A stretch of DNA of 19,931 bases from Arthrobacter sp. GTDB lineage: Bacteria > Actinomycetota > Actinomycetes > Actinomycetales > Micrococcaceae. The stretch covers positions 1-19,931 of the forward strand of contig JASLAA010000036.1 of the NCBI GenBank assembly GCA_030147325.1, given 5' to 3'. Shown here one piece after another: positions 1-7,365 of this stretch. The first letter of the stretch is position 1; each line of letters opens with the position of its first letter. The notes beneath the pieces are model-generated. The model searched no databases. It had not been told where the DNA came from and was given only the letters and a program-made list of their open reading frames with translations. The position numbers and the translations under genes were made by a program.

Positions 1-1
1 C

Positions 2-700
2 GCCGGTGGTCTCGCGGCGGCGGACGCCTGGTTCACCGGCACCGACCTGCTGGTGGAGCAGTTCGTCCCCTTCAGCCGGGAGCTGTCCGTCCTGGTGGCG
101 CGTCGACCGTCGGGGGATGCCGTCGCCTGGCCGGTCGTGGAGTCCATTCAGGTCGACAGCGTGTGCAACGAGGTGATCGCGCCTGCACCGGACCTCCCCG
201 CGGATGTCGCAGCTGCCGTCACGGCCGCTGCGCTGCGGCTGGCCGAGGAACTCGGCGTCACCGGAGTGATGGCGGTCGAGCTGTTCGAGACGCCGGGCGC
301 GGGCTCGGGGTACCTGGTCAACGAACTGGCCATGCGCCCCCACAACTCGGGTCACTGGACCATGGACGGCGCGCTGACGGGCCAGTTCGAGCAGCACCTG
401 CGGGCCGTCCTGGACCTGCCACTGGGCGCCACGGACGCCGTCAGCGCGCACGCCGTGATGAAGAACGTCCTGGGCGGGGCGAACAGCGACATCTACGGCG
501 CCTACCGATCAGCGCTGTCCTCAGGACCATCGGCTAAAGTGCACTTCTATGGCAAGGACGTCCGTCCGGGCCGGAAGATCGGCCACGTGAATGCACTGGC
601 CGGCCCGGGAGAGACGCTGGACGCGGTTCGCGCTCGGGCCACGAAGGTAGCCGCATTGCTCCGCGACGGCGCCGACCTGCCCTCCGCAGCCCAGGATTGA
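2..700 (+). CDS. purK: N5-carboxyaminoimidazole ribonucleotide synthase, 3' part (5' end outside window)
   Basis: PurK uses ATP and bicarbonate to turn aminoimidazole ribonucleotide into N5-CAIR in de novo purine synthesis. The frame is open from base 2, so the gene is cut by the window edge; 232 residues remain of a family usually about 360-400 long. What is left is the second half of the ATP-grasp domain and the C-terminal domain. The PurK signature NELAMRPHNSGHWTMDG (metal/substrate side of the ATP-grasp site), then QFEQHLRAVLDLPLG and VMKNVLGG, is clear. The apparent GTG start at 53 is internal, since homology-like sequence (TGTDLLVEQFV) continues upstream of it. The stop lies 14 bases before purE, so the two are surely cotranscribed and act in successive steps. 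Confidence 0.95.
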   Translation, partial: AGGLAAADAWFTGTDLLVEQFVPFSRELSVLVARRPSGDAVAWPVVESIQVDSVCNEVIAPAPDLPADVAAAVTAAALRLAEELGVTGVMAVELFETPGAGSGYLVNELAMRPHNSGHWTMDGALTGQFEQHLRAVLDLPLGATDAVSAHAVMKNVLGGANSDIYGAYRSALSSGPSAKVHFYGKDVRPGRKIGHVNALAGPGETLDAVRARATKVAALLRDGADLPSAAQD

Positions 701-714
701 CCGAAGGGAACGCA

Positions 715-1245
715 GTGACGAACGCCCAGGTAGGCCTCGTGATGGGCTCGGACTCCGATTGGCCGGTCATGGAGGCCGCGGCTGCAGCTCTGGCCGAGTT
801 CTCCATCCCGTACGAGGCCGACGTCGTCTCCGCGCACCGCATGCCGACCGCCATGATCGACTACGGGCGGACGGCGCACGACCGGGGGTTGCGCGTCATC
901 ATCGCCGGCGCGGGCGGTGCAGCCCACCTTCCCGGAATGCTCGCTTCCGTGACCCCCCTGCCCGTGATCGGCGTGCCGGTGCCCCTGCGCTACCTCGACG
1001 GCATGGACTCGCTGCTGTCGATCGTCCAGATGCCCGCAGGAGTCCCCGTCGCGACGGTCTCCATCGGCGGTGCCCGTAACGCGGGCCTCCTGGCGGTCAG
1101 GATGCTCGCTGCAGGCACGGACGAGCAGGCGCAGACCCTGCGGCGCCGGCTCGTCGATTTCGCCGATGCCCTCCGGGCGACCGCCGAGGGCAAGGGTGCG
1201 GCACTCAGGGAACGCATCGCTGCCTCGACGGCAGAGCACGCATGA
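715..1245 (+). CDS. purE: N5-carboxyaminoimidazole ribonucleotide mutase
   Basis: Class I PurE moves the carboxylate of N5-CAIR to C4 to give CAIR, the step after PurK. The 176-residue product has the whole family pattern: GSDSDWPVM at the N-terminus (phosphate loop), SAHRMP with the catalytic histidine, GAGGAAHLPGMLAS, LPVIGVPVP and SLLSIVQMPAGVPVATV. I chose GTG 715 because GAAGGGA at 703-709 is a well-placed ribosome binding site and the protein then begins just before the conserved beta-strand. A TTG at 697 would overlap the purK stop and lacks such a site. The gene ends in ATGA shared with the next gene, so translation is probably coupled. Confidence 0.96.
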   Translation: MTNAQVGLVMGSDSDWPVMEAAAAALAEFSIPYEADVVSAHRMPTAMIDYGRTAHDRGLRVIIAGAGGAAHLPGMLASVTPLPVIGVPVPLRYLDGMDSLLSIVQMPAGVPVATVSIGGARNAGLLAVRMLAAGTDEQAQTLRRRLVDFADALRATAEGKGAALRERIAASTAEHA

Positions 1246-2813
1246 TCACCGGCACGCGGGTCCAGGGGACCGACGGTCCGACCACCAGGGGCATCACCGA
1301 TCCGGTGAGGTACCCCCAATCGGCTCCGCCCGCGGTGCGCACCAAGCGGGCCTTCGTGCTGCTGGCGATGACCCTCGTCCTGCCGGGATCCGCGCAGATC
1401 GTCGCGGGGAGCCGGCCCCTCGGCCGCCGGGCACTCCGGACCACCTTCACCTGCTGGGCGCTCGTCCTCCTCGGCCTGGTCCTGGCCCTGACGGACCGCA
1501 CCCTCCTGGTCGGCATCGTGACGCACCGGTGGTGGTCGCTGCTGCTGATCGTGATGCTGCTCGGCCTCGCCGTCGCCTGGGCGATGCTGTTCGTCAACAC
1601 GCTGCGCCTGATCCGGATGCCCCTGCTGGACCGCGGTGCGCGTCCCCTCGTGGCCGGGACCCTCGCGCTGCTCATGGTGCTGACCAGCGGATCCCTCGGC
1701 TACGGCGCCTACGTGCTGGGGGTCGGCCGGTCCACCGTCGGCTCGATCTTCCAGTCCGGCCCGGCCTTCGATCCCGCGGAGGGGCGGTACAACTTCCTGC
1801 TCATGGGCGGCGACGCCGGCGACGACCGCTCCGGTCGGAGGCCCGACAGCATCTCCGTCATCAGCGTCGACGCCGAGACCGGTTCCGCCGTGACCCTCAG
1901 CATCCCGCGCAACTTCCAGAACGCGCCGTTCTCCGACGACTCGCCCCTGTGGGAGGTCTACCCCGACGGGTACAACTGCGGCGATCCCTGCATCATCAAC
2001 AGCCTGTACACCGATGTGGCCCAGAACTACCCCGACCTGTACCCCGACGGCACGGACCCGGGAGCGGAGGCCATGAAGGACGCCGCGAGCGGCGTGCTCG
2101 GCATCGAGGTCCAGGCGTACCTCCTCGTGGACATGAACGGCTTCGAGGAGCTGGTGGACGCCATGGGAGGGATCCGGATCGACGCCGGCGGTTGGGTGCC
2201 CATCACCGCGGCCGAGATCCCAGGTACCGACCCCATCCGCCATTACCCGCCGGACGGCTGGATCAAGCCCGGGGTGCAGACGCTCGACGGTTACCACGCG
2301 CTCTGGTACGCCAGGTCGCGAGAGTTCGTCACGGATTACGATCGGATCGCACGCCAGCAGTGCGTGCAGCAGGCCATGATCGCCCAGCTCGACCCCGCGA
2401 CGGTCCTGACGCGGTTCCAGTCCATCGCAGCGGCCGGCACGCAGATCGTCGAGACGGACATCGCCCAGGACCAGCTGGCAAGCTTCGTGGACCTCGCCCT
2501 GAAGGCGAAGGGACAGGAGACCCGCCGCCTGACCATCGGGCCGCCCGACTTCGGCACACCCGCCGAGAACTTCGTGACCTACCCGGATTTCGACCAGATC
2601 CACAGCCGTGTCCAAGCCATGTTCGAGCAGGAGGACGGAGGATCCGCGGCGGCGCCGCTGGAGCTCGAGCGGGCGGGACTCACCACGCTGCTGCCGGCCC
2701 AGACGTTCGGGGAGGACATCTCGGAGGAGTACCTGCAGGAACTGGCCACCATCGGTGACGATGCCACCCTCGGGGATCTGCTCGCGAACAACGGGGAGTG
2801 CTCCCCCGCCTGA
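1242..2813 (+). CDS. LytR-CpsA-Psr (LCP) family cell-wall glycopolymer transferase
   Basis: LCP enzymes move polyprenyl-pyrophosphate-linked glycopolymers (teichoic-type or arabinogalactan-type) onto peptidoglycan outside the membrane. The 523-residue product has an unusually long membrane part with about four hydrophobic segments (roughly 37-55, 68-84, 97-120, 134-160), then an extracellular LCP domain at about 181-380. Visible signatures are GGDAGDDR (189-196) and RPDSI (200-204) with the arginines that hold pyrophosphate, IPRN (221-224), ALWYARSR (353-360) and DYDRIARQQ (365-373). A tail of about 140 residues follows. The ATG overlaps the purE stop by 4 bases. The exact polymer cannot be told from sequence. 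The manA gene downstream may supply mannose-derived precursors, which is inference. Confidence 0.9.
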   Translation: MITGTRVQGTDGPTTRGITDPVRYPQSAPPAVRTKRAFVLLAMTLVLPGSAQIVAGSRPLGRRALRTTFTCWALVLLGLVLALTDRTLLVGIVTHRWWSLLLIVMLLGLAVAWAMLFVNTLRLIRMPLLDRGARPLVAGTLALLMVLTSGSLGYGAYVLGVGRSTVGSIFQSGPAFDPAEGRYNFLLMGGDAGDDRSGRRPDSISVISVDAETGSAVTLSIPRNFQNAPFSDDSPLWEVYPDGYNCGDPCIINSLYTDVAQNYPDLYPDGTDPGAEAMKDAASGVLGIEVQAYLLVDMNGFEELVDAMGGIRIDAGGWVPITAAEIPGTDPIRHYPPDGWIKPGVQTLDGYHALWYARSREFVTDYDRIARQQCVQQAMIAQLDPATVLTRFQSIAAAGTQIVETDIAQDQLASFVDLALKAKGQETRRLTIGPPDFGTPAENFVTYPDFDQIHSRVQAMFEQEDGGSAAAPLELERAGLTTLLPAQTFGEDISEEYLQELATIGDDATLGDLLANNGECSPA

Positions 2814-2817
2814 CCCG

Positions 2818-2843
2818 GGTCCACCGGTGCGAGCCGGAGGACC
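2818..2843 (+). promoter_or_regulatory. Hairpin between the LCP gene and manA
   Basis: An inverted repeat pairs GGTCCaCCGG (2818-2827) with CCGGaGGACC (2834-2843): nine base pairs with one A-A mismatch and a six-base loop. It starts four bases after the LCP stop and ends twelve bases before the manA ribosome binding site. There is no T-run, so it could be a weak terminator, an RNA-processing or stability element, or chance in GC-rich DNA. Confidence 0.35.
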
Positions 2844-2869
2844 ACCTCCCCAGCCGAAGGACTCAGCCC

Positions 2870-4231
2870 ATGTACCTCCTGGACAACACGCTCCGCCCCT
2901 ATGCCTGGGGCTCGGAGCACGCCATCGCCGACCTCCTCGGCCGGGAGCCCTCGGGTGGGCCCGAGGCGGAACTCTGGGTGGGTGCGCATCCCGATTCGCC
3001 GTCGTTCACGGTGCAGCCGGACGGCACGCGCCGTAGCCTCCTCGAGGTGATCGACGAGGATCCGCGGCAGCTGCTCGGGGAGCCCTGCGCGGACCGCTTC
3101 GGCAACCGCCTCCCGTTCCTGCTGAAGGTACTGGCGGCGGGGTCCGCGCTGTCGCTGCAGGTCCATCCGAGCCTCGAGCAGGCGGCGGCCGGCTACGACG
3201 CCGAACAGGCCGCCGGCGTGCCGCAGGACGCGCCCCACCGCAACTACCGGGACACCAATCACAAACCCGAGATGATCTACGCGCTGACCCCCTTCGACGC
3301 TCTCTGCGGTTTCCGTCCCCTGCCGGAGGCCGTCCCGGTGTTCACGTTCCTCGCGGACGCCGTCGAGCCCGGGTCCCGGACCCACGAACTCCTCGACTCC
3401 GTCGCCGCGCTCCTCACGGCGGGCGGCGAGGACGCCCTGCGCTCCGCCTTCACGCTGCTGCTCGAGGCACCGCCGCATGCCGTCGACGACGTCGGGGCCG
3501 CGATCACGCGCCGTGCCGCTTCCACCCACCCGGGCGCCGGGGACGACGCCGTCTCCGCGGACCTCGCGACCGTCCGTGAGCTGTCCGGCCAGTACCCCGG
3601 CGATCCGGGTGTCCTGCTGTCGCTGCTGCTCAACCGCGTCGCGCTCCGCCCCGGGGAGGCCCTCTACCTGCCGGCGGGCAACATCCACGCCTACCTCGGC
3701 GGACTGGGCATCGAGGTCATGGCGTCCTCCGACAACGTCCTGCGCGGCGGGCTGACCCCCAAGCACGTCGACACGCAGGAACTGCTGGCCACGGTGGTGT
3801 TCGAGCCGCTCGCTCCCCCGTCACTCACGGCCGAGTACACCCTGCTCGACCAGGAGGTCTACCGGCCGCCCTTCGACGAGTTCCAGCTCCAGCGCATCGT
3901 GCTCGGGGACCCGGCGGCCGGCCCTGCGGGCAGGTCCGCGGACAGGGCCGATGACGGGACGGCGGACAGCCCACTGCCCGCAGGTGAGAGCCTGACCCCC
4001 GCGCACGTGCCCGTGGTGCAGAACGGTCCGGTGCTGGTCCTCGCGGTGAGCGGGCCGCTCCTGCTCGACACACCCAACTCGACCCTCCTGGTACCGCGGG
4101 GAGGGAGCGCCTTCGTCGCAGCGTCGGAGGCACCGCTCGTCGTCCGTCCGGCGGCCGACGGGCACGGAGCGACGGACGGACCCGTCCTGGCCTTCGCCGT
4201 CACCGTCGGCGGCGCGACGCCCGCGCTCTAG
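2870..4231 (+). CDS. manA: Mannose-6-phosphate isomerase, class I
   Basis: Type I phosphomannose isomerase interconverts fructose-6-phosphate and mannose-6-phosphate in the cytosol, feeding GDP-mannose for glycans. The 453-residue product shows NTLRPYAWGS at the N-terminus, ELWVGAHPDSPS (34-45), the zinc motif QVHP (97-100), HKPE (131-134) and the active-site stretch LYLPAGNIHAY (265-275) followed by IEVMASSDNVLRGGLTPKHV. ATG 2870 was chosen because GAAGGA at 2856-2861 is well spaced and the family start is close; an upstream GTG at 2798 lies inside the LCP gene. Residues about 346-376 form a low-complexity Ala/Gly/Asp linker inserted before the last beta-domain. It is probably cotranscribed with purK-purE-LCP (56-base gap), possibly attenuated by the hairpin at 2818-2843. 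Confidence 0.95.
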   Translation: MYLLDNTLRPYAWGSEHAIADLLGREPSGGPEAELWVGAHPDSPSFTVQPDGTRRSLLEVIDEDPRQLLGEPCADRFGNRLPFLLKVLAAGSALSLQVHPSLEQAAAGYDAEQAAGVPQDAPHRNYRDTNHKPEMIYALTPFDALCGFRPLPEAVPVFTFLADAVEPGSRTHELLDSVAALLTAGGEDALRSAFTLLLEAPPHAVDDVGAAITRRAASTHPGAGDDAVSADLATVRELSGQYPGDPGVLLSLLLNRVALRPGEALYLPAGNIHAYLGGLGIEVMASSDNVLRGGLTPKHVDTQELLATVVFEPLAPPSLTAEYTLLDQEVYRPPFDEFQLQRIVLGDPAAGPAGRSADRADDGTADSPLPAGESLTPAHVPVVQNGPVLVLAVSGPLLLDTPNSTLLVPRGGSAFVAASEAPLVVRPAADGHGATDGPVLAFAVTVGGATPAL

Positions 4232-4262
4232 CCCCCGGCCGGGAGCGCCGGACGTACCGACC

Positions 4263-4296
4263 CTGCCGTGCGCCGGGCTCTGCCGTGCGCCGGGCT
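4263..4296. repeat. Perfect tandem duplication of a 17-bp unit
   Basis: The unit CTGCCGTGCGCCGGGCT occurs twice back to back (4263-4279 and 4280-4296) with no mismatch, in the 80-base gap between the convergent manA and FemAB-like genes. Perfect identity suggests a recent slippage duplication. No function is evident. Confidence 0.85.
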
Positions 4297-4301
4297 GGGG
4301 C

Positions 4302-4321
4302 GCGCTCCCCGTCAGGAGCGC
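4302..4321 (-). terminator. Possible weak terminator hairpin at the end of the FemAB-like gene
   Basis: GCGCTCC (4302-4308) and GGAGCGC (4315-4321) form a perfect seven-pair stem with a six-base loop, overlapping the stop codon of the - strand gene. There is no T-run on either strand, so termination here is only a possibility. It is the only hairpin of note between these two convergent genes. Confidence 0.3.
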
Positions 4322-5352
4322 CCGCGCACCCGCCTGAGGGCGCCGGCAGCGCGCCCGGCCTGGCTCCGAGCGGCGCGGACACCGCGCTTCGCCAGGGGAA
4401 GCGCCCGGCTGAACACCGGGTAGAACGGAGACAGCGGGAGGTCCCAGGTACCCGCGAGCTGGTCCTCGTGCTTCGCCCAGCCCATCTTGAAGCGGGAGAC
4501 GCCGTCATTGAGAAGACCGTTGAAGTCATAGCGCATCACCCCACGGGCCTTCATCTCCTGGATCGCGAACCACTTGAGCGCATAGTTGGCCCGCAGCCGC
4601 TCGCCCTCCTCCGTCATGCCGCCGTAGAGCTCGAAGGACGTGGAGTCGGTGGTGGAGAGCCACAGGAACGCGACGACGTCGTCGCCCTGGAACGCCGCGT
4701 ACACCGGCGACGCCTCGCCGAGGTTGTCGAAGATGTCCAGGTAGTAGGAATCCTCGTGGATGCCGAACCCGGCGCGTTCGGCGGTCAGCCGGTACACGTC
4801 GAGGCACGCGGCGAGCTCCGCGCGCACCACCCGCCGGATGTCCAGGCCCTCGCGCGCGGACTTCCGGATGTACTGGCGGTGCTTCTTCGTCATGTCGGCG
4901 AGCAGGTCGTCCTCGGAACGGCGGAGGTCGAGGATGAGCGTACGTCCGATCAGGATGGTGTTCGGGCTCGCCTTCCAGCCTGCCGCGGGCAGGGCGCGGA
5001 CGACGTCGCTGTCCGCGGCCCAGTCGGGCTCGATCGAGAGGGCCACCGACCGGTGGGCCACGCGGACGTAGCCTGCGAGCGCGTCGAGCACCTCGAGCCC
5101 GCGCCCTTCGGCGGTCTGCGGACCACGGGGGATGTAGGCCAGGCTGCGCAGCGGGACCGGGAGGGATTTGAGCACCAGCTGCGCAGCCCCGACCACCACA
5201 CCGTCCTCCGCCACCAGTACACGGTCCACGCTCCAGCCGTGGGCGGCCTTCGTCTCGCCCCATCCCCACAACTGCTGCGGGTGGCCCCCCAGCTGGTTGA
5301 CGGTGGAATCCCAGCGGGCACGATCGAGGCACGGTGACACGGAAAGGCTCAT
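4312..5352 (-). CDS. FemAB-like peptidoglycan interpeptide-bridge aminoacyltransferase
   Basis: FemXAB enzymes transfer amino acids from aminoacyl-tRNA to the lysine of lipid II, building the peptidoglycan cross-bridge at the inner face of the membrane. The 346-residue product fits the twin GNAT-fold layout. Seen are HPQQLWGWGE near the N-terminus, the basic KKHRQYIRKS (156-165), ANYALKW (255-261) and the FemAB signature YDFNGLLNDGVSRFKMGW (275-292), then a basic Arg/Ala-rich tail. Size is slightly below Staphylococcus FemA (about 420) because the coiled-coil arm is absent, as in FemX-like actinobacterial forms. The amino acid added is not readable from sequence; bridges in Micrococcaceae are often alanine-, serine- or threonine-containing. 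It follows glpX by 37 bases, but TAGGCT six bases before its ATG suggests its own leaderless transcript. Confidence 0.8.
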   Translation of the reverse strand: MSLSVSPCLDRARWDSTVNQLGGHPQQLWGWGETKAAHGWSVDRVLVAEDGVVVGAAQLVLKSLPVPLRSLAYIPRGPQTAEGRGLEVLDALAGYVRVAHRSVALSIEPDWAADSDVVRALPAAGWKASPNTILIGRTLILDLRRSEDDLLADMTKKHRQYIRKSAREGLDIRRVVRAELAACLDVYRLTAERAGFGIHEDSYYLDIFDNLGEASPVYAAFQGDDVVAFLWLSTTDSTSFELYGGMTEEGERLRANYALKWFAIQEMKARGVMRYDFNGLLNDGVSRFKMGWAKHEDQLAGTWDLPLSPFYPVFSRALPLAKRGVRAARSQAGRAAGALRRVRGRS

Positions 5353-5358
5353 CAGACC

Positions 5359-5364
5359 AGCCTA
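5359..5364 (-). promoter_or_regulatory. Putative -10 element for a leaderless FemAB-like transcript
   Basis: On the - strand TAGGCT is followed by exactly six bases and then the ATG, the TANNNT-N6-start layout typical of leaderless actinobacterial mRNAs. No Shine-Dalgarno sequence is present. The -35 region (inside the GC-rich gap after glpX) is not recognisable. Confidence 0.45.
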
Positions 5365-5389
5365 TAGGGGCGCGGCGCCGCCGCCGGCC

Positions 5390-6442
5390 CTACTCCTTGA
5401 TGCGGGCGTAGGTCTCCCATTTGTGGGCCTGGTGCTCGCCGTCGACCACGCGGATGGTGCCGGACTTCGAGCGCATCACCATGGACTGCGTGAGGACCTT
5501 GTCCTTGCTGTAGCGCACGCCGCGCAGGAGGTCGCCGTCGGTGATCCCGGTCGCCGCGAAGTAGCAGTTGTCGCTGGTGACGAGGTCATTGGTGGAGAGC
5601 ACCCGGTCGAGGTCGTGGCCGGCGTCGATGGCCTTCTGCTTCTCGTCGTCGCTGGTGGGCCAGAGCCTGCCCTGGATGACTCCTCCGAGGGACTTGATGG
5701 CGCAGGCCGCGACGATACCCTCCGGGGTCCCGCCGATACCCATGAGGGCGTCGACGTCGGTACCCTCACGGGCAGCCGCGATGGCTCCTGCGACGTCGCC
5801 GTCCATGATGAACTTCGTGCGGGCACCCGCGGCGCGGATCTCGTCGACGAGGGGCTTGTGGCGGTCGCGGTCGAGGATCATCACGTTGAGCTGGCTGACC
5901 TTCTTGTTGTTCGCCTTCGCGATGAGGTGCAGGTTCTGCTTGACCGGCAGGCGGAGGTCCACCATGTCCGCGGCCTCGGGGCCCGTGACGAGCTTCTCCA
6001 TGTAGAACACGGCGGACGGGTCGAACATCGAGCCGCGCTCCGCGACCGCCAGGACCGCGAGGGCGTTGTTGATGCCGAGCGCCGTCAGGCGGGTACCGTC
6101 GATCGGGTCCACGGCGACGTCACACTCCGGGCCGCTGCCGTCCCCGACGCGTTCGCCGTTGAACAGCATGGGCGCCTCGTCCTTCTCACCCTCACCGATC
6201 ACCACGACGCCGTTGAAGTGGACGGTTTGCAGGAGCGAGCGCATGGCGTCCACAGCGGCGCCGTCGGCCAGGTTCTTGTCGCCGAAGCCCACCCAGTGCC
6301 CGCCCGCGATGGCCGCGGCCTCCGTGACGCGCACGAGCTCCAGGGCGAGGTTCCGGTCCGGCTCGTCGTCCCCGACGGCCAGGGCCGGCGACAGTGTCGA
6401 GTACTGGGCATTCTTGGCGTTCTGGGACACGTCAATCCTCAT
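5390..6442 (-). CDS. glpX: Fructose-1,6-bisphosphatase, class II
   Basis: GlpX hydrolyses fructose-1,6-bisphosphate to fructose-6-phosphate, the committed gluconeogenic step; in many Actinobacteria it is the only FBPase. The product is 350 residues from ATG 6442, matching the family (about 330-345). Diagnostic motifs are GEGEKDEAPML (83-93) and DPIDGT (112-117), both metal binding, followed by GINNALAVLA, MEKLVTGPEAADMVDLRLP and GIGGTPEGIVAACAIK. The frame stays open to a GTG at 6505, but a consensus -10 (TATGAT) lies at 6491-6496, so that start would sit upstream of the transcript. No good Shine-Dalgarno precedes 6442, so the start is likely but not certain. It heads a probable two-gene unit with the FemAB-like gene and is divergent to the DUF4245 gene. 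Confidence 0.95.
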   Translation of the reverse strand: MRIDVSQNAKNAQYSTLSPALAVGDDEPDRNLALELVRVTEAAAIAGGHWVGFGDKNLADGAAVDAMRSLLQTVHFNGVVVIGEGEKDEAPMLFNGERVGDGSGPECDVAVDPIDGTRLTALGINNALAVLAVAERGSMFDPSAVFYMEKLVTGPEAADMVDLRLPVKQNLHLIAKANNKKVSQLNVMILDRDRHKPLVDEIRAAGARTKFIMDGDVAGAIAAAREGTDVDALMGIGGTPEGIVAACAIKSLGGVIQGRLWPTSDDEKQKAIDAGHDLDRVLSTNDLVTSDNCYFAATGITDGDLLRGVRYSKDKVLTQSMVMRSKSGTIRVVDGEHQAHKWETYARIKE

Positions 6443-6490
6443 CGTCGAAGGTGGTCGGTCGATACGCGGGCGTACCCGTTCCGTGCTGTC

Positions 6491-6496
6491 ATCATA
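6491..6496 (-). promoter_or_regulatory. Putative -10 of the glpX promoter
   Basis: TATGAT on the - strand is one mismatch from the consensus TATAAT, in an AT-richer patch of the glpX/DUF4245 gap. It would start transcription near 6484 and leave a leader of about 40 nt. No convincing -35 is seen 16-18 bases upstream. Confidence 0.45.
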
Positions 6497-6586
6497 AGCG
6501 GGCACGGCTTGCGCCGCCCTCCCGACGGCGCAGGCGTGCGCCGTCGGGCCCGGATCGACCGGTTAGGTGGCGCCGCCCGCATCAGC

Positions 6587-6592
6587 GAAAAT
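6587..6592 (+). promoter_or_regulatory. -10-like element before the DUF4245 gene
   Basis: GAAAAT keeps the key A and the final T of a -10 box and is followed by exactly six bases and then GTG 6599, the same geometry as the other leaderless candidates in the window. The first T of the consensus is missing, so confidence is limited. Confidence 0.35.
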
Positions 6593-6598
6593 GGTGGA

Positions 6599-7339
6599 GT
6601 GAGCGAACACGGTGATGAGCGGAAGACTCCCGGACCCCAGACAGGTCCCGGGGAGGAGCGGGCGACGCCGGTGACCCCAGCGTCGCGGGCGGACGCGGAC
6701 GCGCGCCGCGAGGCGGAGCTGTACGACGACGCGCCGCCCATCACGCTGACGCCGAGCCAGGCGAAGCGGGCGAGTTCGACGGCACGGGGCATGCTGATCG
6801 CCACGGGCGCGACGATCGCCGTCGTCCTTCCCGTCTACTTCCTGAATCCGACCTACACGGCCGAGACCTACCGGCGCGACATCGACGTCGAGACCGTCGC
6901 CCGCCAGGCGGCGGCTGACGCCGGCTACCTGCCGGCCGCGCCGGCGCTCCCCGACGAGTGGTCCTCGAACTACGCCCGCTGGGTCACCGGCCGCAGTGAC
7001 GGCGTCGACTTCTGGGAGGTCGGATTCCTGACCGCGGACCGCGGCTTCATCCAGCTCACCCAGACCGACGACGCCAACCCCACCTGGCTGGCGCAGCGCG
7101 TGGGCGATGCCCAGGTGTCGGGGGCCCGGACGATCGGAGGGCTCGAGTGGGAGCTGCTCGATGCGCCGAGCGGGGACACCGTGCTGACGTCGGAGATCGA
7201 CGGCTCGACGGTCGTCCTGAACGGCGCGGCGTCCCTGACGGAGTTCGACACCATGGGTGAGGCCATCATCGAGGACGTCCGGCAGAACGCCGTGGAGGAG
7301 GCCGAACGCCTGTCATCTTCGGACACGGACGGATCGTGA
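6599..7339 (+). CDS. DUF4245 domain-containing single-pass membrane protein
   Basis: The function of the DUF4245 family is unknown. The 246-residue product has a charged, Asp/Glu/Arg-rich cytoplasmic head (1-63), one transmembrane helix at about 64-83 (GMLIATGATIAVVLPVYFL), and an extracytoplasmic domain with the family-like stretches LPDEWSSNYARW, VGFLTADRGFIQL, TWLAQRVGDA and WELLDAPSGDTVL. The frame is open far upstream, but only as the antisense shadow of glpX and the FemAB-like gene. GTG 6599 is the first start after the divergent promoter region. The stop overlaps a possible GTG of the carbonic anhydrase frame. It neighbours glpX as Rv1100 neighbours Rv1099c in M. tuberculosis (from memory), so a link with envelope or carbon metabolism is possible but unproven. 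Confidence 0.82.
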   Translation: MSEHGDERKTPGPQTGPGEERATPVTPASRADADARREAELYDDAPPITLTPSQAKRASSTARGMLIATGATIAVVLPVYFLNPTYTAETYRRDIDVETVARQAAADAGYLPAAPALPDEWSSNYARWVTGRSDGVDFWEVGFLTADRGFIQLTQTDDANPTWLAQRVGDAQVSGARTIGGLEWELLDAPSGDTVLTSEIDGSTVVLNGAASLTEFDTMGEAIIEDVRQNAVEEAERLSSSDTDGS

Positions 7340-7352
7340 CGGACGGGAACAG

Positions 7353-7358
7353 TACAGT
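7353..7358 (+). promoter_or_regulatory. Putative -10 element for a leaderless carbonic anhydrase transcript
   Basis: TACAGT is followed by seven bases and GTG 7366. The element lies inside the longer alternative reading of the gene (GTG 7336), so if it is used the shorter protein start is the real one. Confidence 0.45.
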
Positions 7359-7365
7359 GGGCGGC

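Noticed and set aside
990..2615. Very long open frame on the - strand opposite purE and the LCP gene (also 2579-3766 opposite manA)
   Set aside because: Low-complexity Arg/Gly/Asp/His-rich translation with no motifs. It is the antisense shadow of genes with strong third-position GC bias and known families.
4285..6598. Long + strand frames covering the FemAB-like gene and glpX, including an apparent 5' extension of the DUF4245 gene
   Set aside because: The protein-like signal is on the - strand. The + strand translation is composition-biased, and DUF4245 sequence begins only at 6599.
7336..7365. Ten-residue N-terminal extension of carbonic anhydrase from GTG 7336 overlapping the DUF4245 stop
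   Set aside because: The GTGA overlap is attractive, but a -10-like box followed by a seven-base gap to GTG 7366 and the family start favour the shorter protein. Kept as the alternative.
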